The notes under the pieces: model-generated | What the model was told of the DNA's origin: nothing | What the model saw: the letters and a program-made list of their open reading frames with translations, nothing else | Databases searched by the model: none | Part shown: positions 19,514 through 29,400 of the stretch, piece after piece | Position numbering within the stretch: position 1 is the first letter of the stretch | Layout of the letters: each line of letters starts with the position of its first letter | Translations under genes and position numbers: made by a program | Source: Aquimarina sp. MAR_2010_214 | Lineage (GTDB): Bacteria > Bacteroidota > Bacteroidia > Flavobacteriales > Flavobacteriaceae | NCBI RefSeq assembly: GCF_002846555.1 | Contig: NZ_PJMS01000001.1 | Span: forward strand, 372,001 to 436,000 | Direction: 5' to 3' | Length of the DNA: 64,000 nucleotides

Positions 19514-20241
19514 ATTTCGTAACGATTAAATAAACTGTTAAATTTCATTTTTATAACTCCAAAAACAGCCTCAGAAATAATTCCTTTGCTCATTTTTGAT
19601 GTCCCCCTAGTTCTATCTGTAAAGATTACGGGAATTTCTTTTATTTTAAATTTCAGTAAATGTGCCTTAAATTTCATCTCTATCTGGAAAGCATATCCCA
19701 CAAATCGAATTTTTTTAAGGTTTATTTTTTCTAATACTTCTCTTTTATAACAGACAAATCCTGCTGTTGTGTCATGAATATCCATTCCTGTTATAAATCG
19801 AACATATTTTGAAGCTCCCCAGGATAATAGAACTCTACTCATCGGCCAGTTCACTACATTTACTCCTGTCACATATCTGGATCCAATGGCAACCTGAGAA
19901 GACCCTTTGGCACAAGCATTATACAATCGTATAAGATCATTAGGGTTATGAGAAAAATCCGCATCCATTTCAAAAATGTACTCGTAAGATCGTTCTAATG
20001 CCCATTCAAAACCAGTAATATATGCAGTACCTAAACCTAATTTCCCTTCTCGTTCTATTAAAAAAAGGGCCTCTGGGTATTCTAACTGTAACTCTTTTAC
20101 TTTATCCACAGTTCCATCAGGAGAATTGTCATCTACAATAAGAATATGGAAATCACGCTGAAGCGAAAACACATTTCTAATGATGCGTTCCACATTTTCA
20201 ATTTCATTATAGGTAGGGATTATAACTAAGGCATCCACCAT
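19510..20241 (-). CDS. Polyprenol monophosphomannose synthase-like glycosyltransferase (GT2)
   Basis: 243-residue GT2 glycosyltransferase close to dolichol-phosphate mannosyltransferase. It has [12 protein letters not shown] at the start, the nucleotide-binding [13 protein letters not shown], the DXD-like MDADFSHNP and GSRYVTGV. There are no C-terminal membrane helices, as in soluble DPM1 types. It probably transfers a sugar from a nucleotide to a polyprenyl phosphate at the inner face of the membrane. First gene of the pyrC operon. Confidence 0.9.
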   Translation of the reverse strand: MVDALVIIPTYNEIENVERIIRNVFSLQRDFHILIVDDNSPDGTVDKVKELQLEYPEALFLIEREGKLGLGTAYITGFEWALERSYEYIFEMDADFSHNPNDLIRLYNACAKGSSQVAIGSRYVTGVNVVNWPMSRVLLSWGASKYVRFITGMDIHDTTAGFVCYKREVLEKINLKKIRFVGYAFQIEMKFKAHLLKFKIKEIPVIFTDRTRGTSKMSKGIISEAVFGVIKMKFNSLFNRYEI

Positions 20242-20314
20242 CTAGGCTATTTTTCAGGCAAATATAACTAAATAATTACTAGTTATTTTCTTGTTTTTAT
20301 GAGTTAATTGATCG

Positions 20315-20322
20315 TAATTTTG
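20315..20322 (+). promoter_or_regulatory. -7 promoter box of the DUF4271-hemD operon
   Basis: TAATTTTG fits TAnnTTTG, with a TTG about 20 nt further upstream (20291-20293). Transcription would begin near 20329, which fits the ATG at 20338 and excludes the upstream TTG at 20308. Confidence 0.55.
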
Positions 20323-20337
20323 ACCCCAGAACAGAAT

Positions 20338-20991
20338 ATGGAATTTATTTTACGAGAAATAACATCAACAAATTGGCTTACTATCATAATCACAGTCTGC
20401 CTGATGCTACTAGCTGCAGCCAAAGGAGTGAATGTGCTTCGCTTTACTGATTTCATAATGCTTTTTAGTAATAGCAAATATATCATATCATATCAGAAGT
20501 TAAATAAGCTTTCTTCTTTGTTTAATGCAATTTTGCTATTATTTCAGGTGGTTTCGGTGTCGCTATTTCTATATCTATGCTTTGGTGTATTCGAGTGGCA
20601 AATAGTACCTGATCAAATTACATTGTATTTTAAGATTGTAATCATATATACTGTTATCGTTATTTGTAAGTTACTTATAGAAAAAATAGTTGCAACTATT
20701 TTTTCTATTGACTCTATAATTGATGAATATTTATTTTACAAAGTATCGTATCGTAATTTTATGGGAGTCATACTATTACCTATTAACATCATATTTATTT
20801 ATGCGTTACAACCTTCTAAAATTGCATTTATAATATTGGTGTTTTTACTAATTATTCTCAATACAATCATGCTTGTTTCTTTTTATAAGAAAAACGAAAA
20901 TATTATTTTGAACCACTTGTTTTATTTTATTTTGTATCTTTGCGCACTTGAAATCGCACCCTATTTTATACTATATAAGCTTATTAGTTAA
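20338..20991 (+). CDS. DUF4271 membrane protein
   Basis: 217-residue integral membrane protein with about six hydrophobic helices and few loops, matching the DUF4271 family that precedes hemD-type genes in Bacteroidota. Function is unknown. The ATG at 20338 is chosen because a -7 box at 20315-20322 puts the transcription start downstream of the only earlier in-frame start (a TTG at 20308). hemD follows after 34 nt. Confidence 0.8.
   Translation: MEFILREITSTNWLTIIITVCLMLLAAAKGVNVLRFTDFIMLFSNSKYIISYQKLNKLSSLFNAILLLFQVVSVSLFLYLCFGVFEWQIVPDQITLYFKIVIIYTVIVICKLLIEKIVATIFSIDSIIDEYLFYKVSYRNFMGVILLPINIIFIYALQPSKIAFIILVFLLIILNTIMLVSFYKKNENIILNHLFYFILYLCALEIAPYFILYKLIS
20935..20942 (+). promoter_or_regulatory. 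Possible internal promoter for hemD
   Basis: TATCTTTG followed by CGC lies inside the 3' end of the DUF4271 gene, 83 nt before the hemD ATG. It is identical to the boxes before apbC and mlaE. The -33 element is poor, so this is a weak call. Confidence 0.35.
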
Positions 20992-21025
20992 TTAGTAAGA
21001 TCTTTACAAAAAAGAAAGAAAATAT

Positions 21026-21772
21026 ATGAAAGTGAAGACAATTTTGGTTTCACAGCCGGAGCCTAAAGTGGAAAATTCACCTTATTTTGATTTAGAAGAA
21101 AAGGAAAAAGTAAAAATTGACTTTATCCCCTTCATTCATGTAGAGGGAGTTGATGCAAAAGAAGTAAGGTTACAAAAAGTAGATTTATCACTATACACTG
21201 CTATTATCCTTACCAGTCGTAACTCTGTTGACCATTTCTTTAGAATAGCTGATGAAATGCGTTATAAAGTACCAGATACATTGAAGTATTTTTGTCAAAG
21301 TGAAGCTGTGGCATACTACCTACAGAAGTATGTGGTATATCGAAAAAGAAAGATCTATGTCGGGAAACGTACTTTTCAGGAACTATCTCCTTTGATCAAG
21401 AAATATAAAAATGAGAAATTTTTATTACCTTCTTCAGATAAATTAAAATCTCTAATTCCTGAAACATTAGATACTCTAAAGGTAGAATGGAAGCAAGCTG
21501 TTTTTTACAGAACTGTGGTAAGTGATCTCTCTAATTTAAGAGATGTGTTTTATGATATTTTGGTATTTTTTAGCCCATCTGGAATACAATCTTTATTCGA
21601 AAATTTCCCTGATTTCAAACAGAACAATACCAGAATTGCTGTATTTGGAAACTCAACGGTTAAAGCTGCCGAGGAACACAATTTGATTGTTAATATCCAA
21701 GCACCAACCCCGGAAACTCCATCTATGACAATGGCACTTCAAAAATATATCAAAGAAGCAAATAAGAAATAG
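21026..21772 (+). CDS. hemD: Uroporphyrinogen-III synthase
   Basis: 248-residue HemD-family protein, which cyclises hydroxymethylbilane to uroporphyrinogen III for haem synthesis. The family is poorly conserved, but the two-lobed pattern is visible: the opening ILVSQPEPK, IILTSRNSVDHFF (about 70-82), a Tyr in the hinge, DILVFFSPSGIQSLFENF (about 175-192), and ending TPETPSMTMALQKYI. It follows DUF4271, a usual Bacteroidota pairing, and precedes a strong terminator. Confidence 0.85.
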   Translation: MKVKTILVSQPEPKVENSPYFDLEEKEKVKIDFIPFIHVEGVDAKEVRLQKVDLSLYTAIILTSRNSVDHFFRIADEMRYKVPDTLKYFCQSEAVAYYLQKYVVYRKRKIYVGKRTFQELSPLIKKYKNEKFLLPSSDKLKSLIPETLDTLKVEWKQAVFYRTVVSDLSNLRDVFYDILVFFSPSGIQSLFENFPDFKQNNTRIAVFGNSTVKAAEEHNLIVNIQAPTPETPSMTMALQKYIKEANKK

Positions 21773-21799
21773 ATAGTTTTTATTTATTTTCAATGTATA

Positions 21800-21830
21800 A
21801 AAAAAGGGATCGAATATCGATCCCTTTTTT
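21800..21830. terminator. Terminator between hemD and pckA
   Basis: Perfect 13-bp stem (21800-21812 with 21818-21830) around the loop AATAT, with A and T tracts. It lies between two converging genes and can serve both. Confidence 0.9.
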
Positions 21831-21849
21831 AGTATTAAAACGAAAGGTC

Positions 21850-23406
21850 TTATTCAAATTGTTTAAAATTCTTTTTGAAAGAATTTACCAACTCTCCAGC
21901 CTTAGTGTCATAAGCTTCTTTATCTGCCCATGTATTTCTTGGATTCAAAATATCTGAAGGCACATCAGGACAACTTTCTGGCATACTAAGATCAAAATGA
22001 TTATCAGTAATATAAGTTACATCATCAAGCTTACCTTCTAAAGCTGCATTGATCATTGCACGAGTATATTTCAATTTCATTCGATTCCCTGTTCCATATG
22101 CTCCACCGGTCCATCCAGTGTTTACCAACCAAACATTAGCTCCAGTCTTTTCAATTTTTCCCATTAGCATATCACCGTATTCTTTGGGGTGTAACGGCAT
22201 AAAAGGAGCTCCAAAACAAGCAGAAAAACTTGGTAACGGCTCATTAACTCCCGCTTCGGTACCTGCTACTTTAGCGGTATAACCACTAATAAAATGATAA
22301 GAAGCTTGCTCCTTGGTTAGCTTAGAGATAGGAGGCAATACACCAAAAGCATCTGCCGTAAGGAAAAAGATATTGGTCACGGTTTTACCTCTACTAGGTA
22401 CTTTGATATTTTCTATATGATCAATCGGATAACTTACTCTTGTATTTTGAGTAATACTGGAATCTGTATAATCTACAACTCCATTATCATCTATCATTAT
22501 GTTTTCTAATAGTGCTCCTTTTTTAATAGCACTATATATTTCAGGTTCTTTTTCTGAAGAAAGATCTATTACCTTGGCATAGCATCCTCCTTCAAAATTA
22601 AATACCGTGTCTTCTTCTGTCCAGGCGTGCTCATCATCTCCTATCAGTTTTCTCTTAGGATCTGTAGACAAGGTAGTTTTACCTGTTCCTGATAACCCAA
22701 AAAACAAAGCAGTTTTACCATCTTCTCCTTCATTTGCAGAGCAATGCATTGGTAAACAATTACGTTCTACAGGAAGAATAAAATTTAAAGCAGAGAAAAT
22801 CCCTTTCTTTATCTCACCAGTATATCCAGTTCCTCCAATTAAGGCTATTTTTTTAGAAAAATTAAGGATTGCAAAATTATGCTGTCGTGTACCATCTACT
22901 TTTGGATCTGCCATAAAGCCAGGCGCATTAACGATCAACCAATCAGGATCAAAGGATTCTAATTCTTTGTTTTCTGGTCTTAAAAACATGTTATATGCAA
23001 ACATATTAGACCAGGGATATTCATTAACTACCCGAATATTTAATTTATATTCTGGATCGGCACATGCATAGCTATCACGCACAAATACTTCCTTTCCTGA
23101 AAGATAATTTGTTACTTTATCATACAATGCATCGAATGCATTTTGATCAAAAGGAATATTAATATCTCCCCACCACACTTTATCTTGTGTGATATGATCT
23201 TTAACAATAAAACGATCCATAGGGGATCGACCAGTAAATTCGCCCGTGTTAATTGCTAGCGCACCTGATTCGGTAATTTTCCCTTGACCTTTTTGTACTA
23301 CTTCTTCCTGAAGGTTTTCAGAAGATAATTGGTAGCGCATTGTAGCATTTTCAATACCGTAATTCTTTAACGAAAACGTTTTCGTAGTTGGATACAGTGG
23401 TTCCAT
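21850..23406 (-). CDS. pckA: Phosphoenolpyruvate carboxykinase (ATP)
   Basis: Gluconeogenic enzyme converting oxaloacetate and ATP to PEP, CO2 and ADP. Motifs: NTGEFTGRSPMDRF (substrate Arg), GLSGTGKTTLSTDPKRKLIGDDEH (P-loop kinase-1a and metal site), NFEGGCYAK and the C-terminal NTGWTGGAYG. The ATG at 23406 (518 residues) is preferred over the TTG at 23439: the -7 box TAATTTTG at 23437-23444 puts the transcription start near 23430, inside the longer reading. 518 residues is close to the family length. Confidence 0.96.
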   Translation of the reverse strand: MEPLYPTTKTFSLKNYGIENATMRYQLSSENLQEEVVQKGQGKITESGALAINTGEFTGRSPMDRFIVKDHITQDKVWWGDINIPFDQNAFDALYDKVTNYLSGKEVFVRDSYACADPEYKLNIRVVNEYPWSNMFAYNMFLRPENKELESFDPDWLIVNAPGFMADPKVDGTRQHNFAILNFSKKIALIGGTGYTGEIKKGIFSALNFILPVERNCLPMHCSANEGEDGKTALFFGLSGTGKTTLSTDPKRKLIGDDEHAWTEEDTVFNFEGGCYAKVIDLSSEKEPEIYSAIKKGALLENIMIDDNGVVDYTDSSITQNTRVSYPIDHIENIKVPSRGKTVTNIFFLTADAFGVLPPISKLTKEQASYHFISGYTAKVAGTEAGVNEPLPSFSACFGAPFMPLHPKEYGDMLMGKIEKTGANVWLVNTGWTGGAYGTGNRMKLKYTRAMINAALEGKLDDVTYITDNHFDLSMPESCPDVPSDILNPRNTWADKEAYDTKAGELVNSFKKNFKQFE

Positions 23407-23436
23407 ATATAATATGTTGTGTTTGTTATGTACGTG

Positions 23437-23444
23437 CAAAATTA
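23437..23444 (-). promoter_or_regulatory. -7 promoter box of pckA
   Basis: On the minus strand TAATTTTG, matching TAnnTTTG, 30 nt upstream of the ATG at 23406. It decides the start codon of pckA. Confidence 0.5.
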
Positions 23445-23475
23445 TAAATAATAATTACACCAACCGACAAAAAAA

Positions 23476-23874
23476 TCACTTAATCTTCACTAATGAAATC
23501 ACTAAGAAAAACCACCCAAGTATCAACAATAGACCTCCCAAAGGGGTAATAAAACCAATGCTTGACAGAGAAATCCCTAAAACCTCATCGATCACCAAAA
23601 GGTATATTGACCCTGAAAAAAGGGTTATTCCCCCCATAAAAAAATAAAAAATGCGCTTTCTGGTAACTTCTTCTAAAACAGACATATTTCCCAAAATAAT
23701 ACAAACGATAGCGTGATACATTTGATATCGTACTCCGGTAGTAAAAGAGTCGATACTCTCTGGATCAACTAATTTTTTCAGTCCGTGAGCACCAAAAGCT
23801 CCTAATAGTACTGCTAATAATCCTAACACCGCACCGGTAATCAAAATTGTTTTGTTTGCTGATATTTTATCCAT
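23476..23874 (-). CDS. DUF423 membrane protein
   Basis: 132-residue protein with four hydrophobic helices and the DUF423 signature LGAFGAHGLKK (about 22-32), followed by TGVRYQMYHAI. The family (E. coli YgdD-like) is inner-membrane and of unknown function. It lies upstream of pckA, 37 nt from the end of its promoter box, and is divergent from the saccharopine dehydrogenase gene. Confidence 0.9.
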   Translation of the reverse strand: MDKISANKTILITGAVLGLLAVLLGAFGAHGLKKLVDPESIDSFTTGVRYQMYHAIVCIILGNMSVLEEVTRKRIFYFFMGGITLFSGSIYLLVIDEVLGISLSSIGFITPLGGLLLILGWFFLVISLVKIK

Positions 23875-24011
23875 AATTGACTATAACAAGCATTAAATTT
23901 TAAACTTTAGACAAATTTTTAAAAAAAATATAATTAATCCGCTACGATAGCCAACCTATTTTTTGCGGTATTTATTACATTCGTATCAAAGTTATCAAAA
24001 TATTAGAAGTT

Positions 24012-25382
24012 ATGCGAAAGATCTTAGTTATTGGTGCCGGTAAATCTACAGCAATCCTGATTAAATATTTTCAGGATAAATCTATCTCAGAGAATTTACA
24101 CATTACGATTGGTGATATTTCTATTGAAAATGCAAAAAAATTAGCAGGTGACCACACTAATACTGAAGCAATACTTCTAGATGTTTTTGATCAAAATTCG
24201 CGAGAAGAAGCTATTCAAAAAGCAGATATTGTAGTATCAATGCTACCTGCACGTTTTCATATCGAAGTAGCTAAAGATTGCTTACAATTCGGCAAATGTA
24301 TGGTCACAGCTTCTTATGTTAGTCCCGAAATGCAGGAACTTGATGCAAAAGTTCGTAAAAAAGGACTCATCTTCATGAATGAGATTGGCCTAGATCCTGG
24401 TATCGATCATATGAGTGCGATGCAAGTTATAGATCGAATCAGAAATCAAGGCGGTAAAATCGTTTTGTTTGAGTCATTTACAGGTGGTCTGGTCGCTCCC
24501 GAAAGTGATACTAATTTATGGAATTACAAATTTACATGGAACCCTCGCAATGTTGTTATTGCCGGACAAGGTGGCGCAGCAGAGTTTCTACAGGAAGGAA
24601 CATATAAATACATCCCTTATCATAAATTATTCAGACGAACAGAATTTCTTGAAGTCGAAAATTATGGCCGTTTTGAAGCCTATGCAAATCGAAATTCTTT
24701 AAAATATCAAAGTATCTATGGATTAGATGATATCCTAACTCTATATAGAGGAACTATAAGAAGAGTAGGGTTTTCTAGAGCCTGGAACACCTTTGTACAA
24801 TTAGGTATGACTGCCGATGATTATACTCTGGCAAATTCTGAGCATATGAGCTATCGTGATTTCACTAATTCCTTTCTTGCATATTCCCCTTCTGATTCAG
24901 TAGAACTGAAACTTCGTCATTATCTTAAGATTGATCAAGATGATATCATGTGGGATAAACTCCTGGAACTTGATCTTTTTAATCCCAACAAAAAAGTTGG
25001 TATTCCTAATGCTACCCCAGCCCAAATCCTTCAAAAAATATTGATGGATAAATGGACTTTGGATGAAGAAGATAAAGATATGATCGTGATGTATCATAAA
25101 TTTGGTTATGAGCTTAATGGGAAACATAAACAGATCGATGCTACTATGGTAAGTATTGGCGAAAATCAGACTTACACCGCAATGGCCAGAACCGTAGGTT
25201 TACCGGTTGCCATGGCTACGTTACGTATTCTCAATAAACAAATTACGTCTCCCGGAGTACAGATTCCAATTCAGGAAGAAGTATATACTCCTATACTCAA
25301 AGAACTTGAAGAGTATGGCATCATATTTAAAGAGAAAGAGTGCGATTACCTTGGCTATAACCCTGATGGTGTAAAAGGATAG
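24012..25382 (+). CDS. Saccharopine dehydrogenase family protein
   Basis: 456-residue oxidoreductase with N-terminal Rossmann motif VIGAGKSTAILI (5-16) and the saccharopine-dehydrogenase C-terminal domain (EIGLDPGIDHMSAMQVIDRI, FTGGLVAPESD). It belongs to the lysine-catabolic/saccharopine reductase-like group and probably makes or breaks saccharopine or a related imine-derived amino acid, using NAD(P)H. An Lrp/AsnC regulator follows 122 nt downstream with its own upstream region, consistent with amino-acid-responsive control. Confidence 0.88.
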   Translation: MRKILVIGAGKSTAILIKYFQDKSISENLHITIGDISIENAKKLAGDHTNTEAILLDVFDQNSREEAIQKADIVVSMLPARFHIEVAKDCLQFGKCMVTASYVSPEMQELDAKVRKKGLIFMNEIGLDPGIDHMSAMQVIDRIRNQGGKIVLFESFTGGLVAPESDTNLWNYKFTWNPRNVVIAGQGGAAEFLQEGTYKYIPYHKLFRRTEFLEVENYGRFEAYANRNSLKYQSIYGLDDILTLYRGTIRRVGFSRAWNTFVQLGMTADDYTLANSEHMSYRDFTNSFLAYSPSDSVELKLRHYLKIDQDDIMWDKLLELDLFNPNKKVGIPNATPAQILQKILMDKWTLDEEDKDMIVMYHKFGYELNGKHKQIDATMVSIGENQTYTAMARTVGLPVAMATLRILNKQITSPGVQIPIQEEVYTPILKELEEYGIIFKEKECDYLGYNPDGVKG

Positions 25383-25504
25383 TTTATAAAATCTAAAAGC
25401 CTGACAATTGACTTAACTATCTAAATTTATAATAATTCCTGATTTTAAATTTCAATTATAAACCATTAATTGTATTTTAGTTAATAATTGTAATTTTATA
25501 CTCT

Positions 25505-25975
25505 ATGAAAGGTCAAAACAATAACTTAAAAATTGATGGTATTGATAAAGAGATTTTACGTAATCTCATGGAAGATGCCAGAAGACCTATTCTAGAAATT
25601 GGCAGAAAAGTAGGAATATCTGGTGCTGCTATCCATCAAAGACTTCGTAAACTCGAAGCTTCTGGGCTTATTGCCGGATCAAAATTTATTATCGACCCCA
25701 AAGTACTAGGGTATAAAACAATGGCTTTTGTTGGTGTACATCTAGACAAAGCGGTAAGCAACCCAAAAGCAGTAAAGCAATTACGAGATATCCCAGAAGT
25801 AATCGAATGTCATTACACTACAGGAAACTGGTCTATTTTTATCAAAATACTTTGTAGAGACAATGAGCATTTAATGAATGTATTGAATAAAAACATTCAA
25901 GCTATAGAAGGTGTGTCTCGTACAGAGACTTTTATCTCTTTAGATCAGCAAATTGATCGTCAGATTAAAATATAA
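25505..25975 (+). CDS. Lrp/AsnC-family transcription regulator
   Basis: 156-residue feast/famine regulator: N-terminal HTH (IDKEILRNLMEDARRPILEI with ISGAAIHQRLRKLEASGLI, about 13-56) and C-terminal RAM/AsnC ligand domain (VGVHLDKAV, PEVIECHYTTGNWSIFIKI, TFISLDQQ). It probably responds to an amino acid. Its position after the saccharopine dehydrogenase gene suggests it may control that gene, though no operator could be defined. Confidence 0.92.
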   Translation: MKGQNNNLKIDGIDKEILRNLMEDARRPILEIGRKVGISGAAIHQRLRKLEASGLIAGSKFIIDPKVLGYKTMAFVGVHLDKAVSNPKAVKQLRDIPEVIECHYTTGNWSIFIKILCRDNEHLMNVLNKNIQAIEGVSRTETFISLDQQIDRQIKI

Positions 25976-26071
25976 CACAAACCTTCATTTTCATTTCACT
26001 ATTTCACTCAAAGTTTTCTTCATTTTATAAGTAACTCATAAATTCAGCAGGCATAACGCTTATCCTAAAAT

Positions 26072-26281
26072 CTAATCTTCAGCGCAACAATTCCCTTCTT
26101 TATGCACTCCTAACTTGCGCAAAATATCTTCCATTAAACACCATTTTGTAAAAGAAGACTGTAACAGATTAGCGCCTACAAAAATGGTAAACCATAACCA
26201 GTTTTGATTAACGTACATTCCTAAAAGTACACTTATCACTACAAAAACGCCAGCAATGGCTCTTATATATCTATTGATCAT
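26072..26281 (-). CDS. DUF2892 inner-membrane protein
   Basis: 69-residue protein with two hydrophobic helices and the YgaP-like DUF2892 pattern (INRYIRAIAGVFVVISVLLG at the start, FTKWCLMEDILRKLGV near the end), finishing in a Cys-Cys-containing tail (GNCCAED). Family members often sit with rhodanese or sulfur genes. It is the last gene of the TolC-adaptor-RND operon and follows a miniature PII-like gene by 19 nt. The cysteines could bind metal or sulfur; this is inference. Confidence 0.85.
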   Translation of the reverse strand: MINRYIRAIAGVFVVISVLLGMYVNQNWLWFTIFVGANLLQSSFTKWCLMEDILRKLGVHKEGNCCAED

Positions 26282-26300
26282 TTTAAATTAATTTTAAAGA

Positions 26301-26438
26301 TTATACATGTTTTTCAACAGGAACTACAACCGCTTTAATAGGGGTATTAGTTTCTAAATTTTGATTAAAAGCTTTTATAAATAGTTTTAAAACCTCATTT
26401 TGAAATGTTTCTACTGCCGTGACAATTACCAATTTCAT
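26301..26438 (-). CDS. Miniature PII-like protein coupled to the RND pump gene
   Basis: 45-residue frame beginning MKLVIVTAVETFQNEVLKLF and ending TPIKAVVVPVEKHV. Its ATG shares a base with the stop codon of the RND gene (TAATG), so it should be translated by coupling. From memory, full PII-like proteins encoded after RND pumps in Bacteroidota are about 95-100 residues with a similar start and end. This one would then lack about 50 central residues but stay in frame. Either an internally deleted relic or a shortened functional form. Too short for usual gene callers. Confidence 0.6.
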   Translation of the reverse strand: MKLVIVTAVETFQNEVLKLFIKAFNQNLETNTPIKAVVVPVEKHV

Positions 26439-29400
26439 TATTTATAGTTTTTACGTTCAATCATATAGTATACTAAAGGCACCACCAATAGGGTTAATAC
26501 TGTTGATACTATCGTTCCTCCCATTAGCGAGATCGCCAAGCCTTGAAAAATTGGATCAAATAGAATCACAAAAGCACCAATAACCACGGTACCAGCAGTT
26601 AGCAAAATAGGTGTAGTACGTACCGCTCCAGCTTCAATTACAGCCTGTTTTATAGGAACACCTTCAGCTAATCGAAGGTTTACAAAATCGATTAACAAAA
26701 CCGAGTTTCGAACCATAATTCCTGCAAGTGCTATCATTCCAATAAAAGATGTTGCAGTAAAAAACGCTCCCATAACCCAATGTCCTAAAACAATTCCGAC
26801 CAGTGACAATGGTATTGCAACCATCATCACTACTGGTGCTTTAAAATTTTGAAACCAGCCCACAATTAGGATATAAATGATAATGATAACACCTAAAAAC
26901 GCAATTCCGAGGTCTCTAAAAACCTCAAGAGTAATTTGCCATTCTCCATCCCACTTTACCGTATAATCCTCTTCAAAATCAGGCTGTTTTATATATAATT
27001 CATCCATTTTATAACCTATAGGCAGGGCTATGTTTTGTAATTTATCAGATATTCCCAGGATCGCATACACCGGACTTTCTAATTCACCAGCCATATCTGC
27101 CATTACATACACTACACGTTTTTGGTTTTTACGGTAAATACTTTTTGCAAGTGTACGTTGCTGGATCGTAACCAAATCACTAATCGCAATCATCACTCCT
27201 CGTTGTGATTTTATCTTTAATTGCGAAATATCTAGTATAGTTGATTTCTCTTTTTCGTCTAGTGCCACTACAATTGCTACCTGGTTAGAAGCATCCTCAT
27301 CATACAAATTAGTAATAGCGCTGTTAGAGAGTGCCATATTCATTGTATATGCTATTTGTTGAGGCGCTACACCATATAGCATTGCCTTTTCTTTATCGAT
27401 GATAAACTCATATTCTATCTGATCATCTTCGACCATCCAATCGATATCTACTACGTCTGTAGTATTTTTTAAGATGTCCTGAACTTCATTAGCAACTTCA
27501 ATTTGCTTATCATAATTAGGCCCATAAACTTCGGCAACAATGGTAGATAACACAGGTGGTCCCGGTGGCACTTCAACTAATTTTACATTGGCATTATATT
27601 TTTGAGCAATTTCCTGAATATCAGGGCGCATCATTTTAGCGATATCATGACTTTGTAAACTTCTATCATGCTTATCGGTAAGATTTACCTGTATATCTGC
27701 CATATTGCTTCCTCCACGTAAATCATAATGACGTACCAGGCCATTAAAAGTTATAGGAGCTGATGTTCCTACATAATTTTGATAATTTACCACTTCTGGT
27801 TGTGAAGATAGATACTGTGCAATTTCTTTTGCTACCACTGCAGTACGTTCTAATGTTGTACCTTCTGGCATATCTATAACAACCTGAAATTCATTTTTAT
27901 TATCAAAAGGCAGCATTTTGACTGCCACTGATTTGGTAAAAAACAACCCAACAGATCCTAATAGTAATAAGAAAGTTATCCCTAAAAACAACCACCTTTT
28001 TGCTCGGTTTTCTATCAATGGAATTTCAAATTTTGAATACACCCTATAAATAAAAGTATCTGTAAGATCTCTACTTTCATTCTCTTTTACCGTATCTCTT
28101 TTCTTATCTTTCTCACGTAAAAAAACAAAGCCCAGATACGGTGTTATGGTTAAGGCAACAAAAAGAGATAATAACATTGCAATAGATGCACCTATAGGCA
28201 TTGGACTCATATAAGGCCCCATTAACCCAGATACAAAAGCCATAGGCAATACAGAAGCAATAACTGTAAATGTTGCCAAAATGGTTGGGTTTCCTACCTC
28301 ATTAATCGCATATAAGGCTGCTTGTTTAAAGGGCAGACGTTTCATCTTAAAATGCCTATGCATATTTTCGGCAATAATAATGGAGTCATCTACTACAATT
28401 CCGGTAACAAAAACTAATGCAAATAATGTAATACGGTTTAATGTATAATCGAGCATATAGTAGCTTAACAATGTTAATGCAAAAGTCACAGGAACCGACA
28501 AAAACACCACCAGCCCTCCGCGCCAGCCCATTGCCAACATTACCACTAGCGTTACCGCAATAATAGCTCCTATTAGATGCATTAATAATTCTGACACCTT
28601 TTGAGACGCTGTTTCTCCATAATTTCGGGTTACTTCGACATGTACATCATCAGGGATTAATGTAGTGCGTAAGTGTTCTACTTTATTTATGATCACATCA
28701 GAAATTTTCATAGCATCTGCTCCTTTTCTTTTAGCTACAGAAATAGTTACAGCCTGGTATTCTGATGTATACATTGCAGCTTTTTCACTCGCTTGCCCAA
28801 ATCCTAAAGACACATAATTACTTGGTATTTCTGGACCATCTATAATTGTTGCGATTTGCTTGAGATAAATAGGCTGATTTTGTTGTACTCCTACCACTAA
28901 ATTATTTACATCTTCAACCGATTCTAAAAACTTGCCTGTTGTGATTAAAAATTCAGTATCATTTTTAGTAATACTTCCTGCACTTAATTGTTGATTATTA
29001 GCCTTAATCATTTCAGAAACAGACAAGAAATCCAAACCGCTCGCAGATAATTTATCTTTATCAAGCACTACACGTAGCTGTCGATTACGACCTCCTATTT
29101 TATGTGTGATAGCGACATCATTTACTTTTTCAATCTCATTCGTAAGTTCATCGGCAATTTGCTTGATTTGATAGTCATCATAATTTTCGCTCCACAAGGT
29201 TAGACCCAGCATTGGCACATCATCAATCGCACGTGTTTTTACCAAAGGCATCGTAACGCCTTGTGGCATTTGATCCATATGCTTATTGATTTCGTTATAG
29301 AGTTTTACAAACGAACGCTCTATATCTTCACCCACATAAAATTGAACAATCACCATTGCTTTCTCCTTCATAGCAGTAGAATACACATATTCTACACCTT

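Noticed and set aside
22607..23071. 154-codon frame antisense to pckA
   Set aside because: Opposite a highly conserved enzyme and without any domain signal.
23407..23439. Upstream TTG start for pckA
   Set aside because: The -7 box at 23437-23444 would place transcription start inside this extension.
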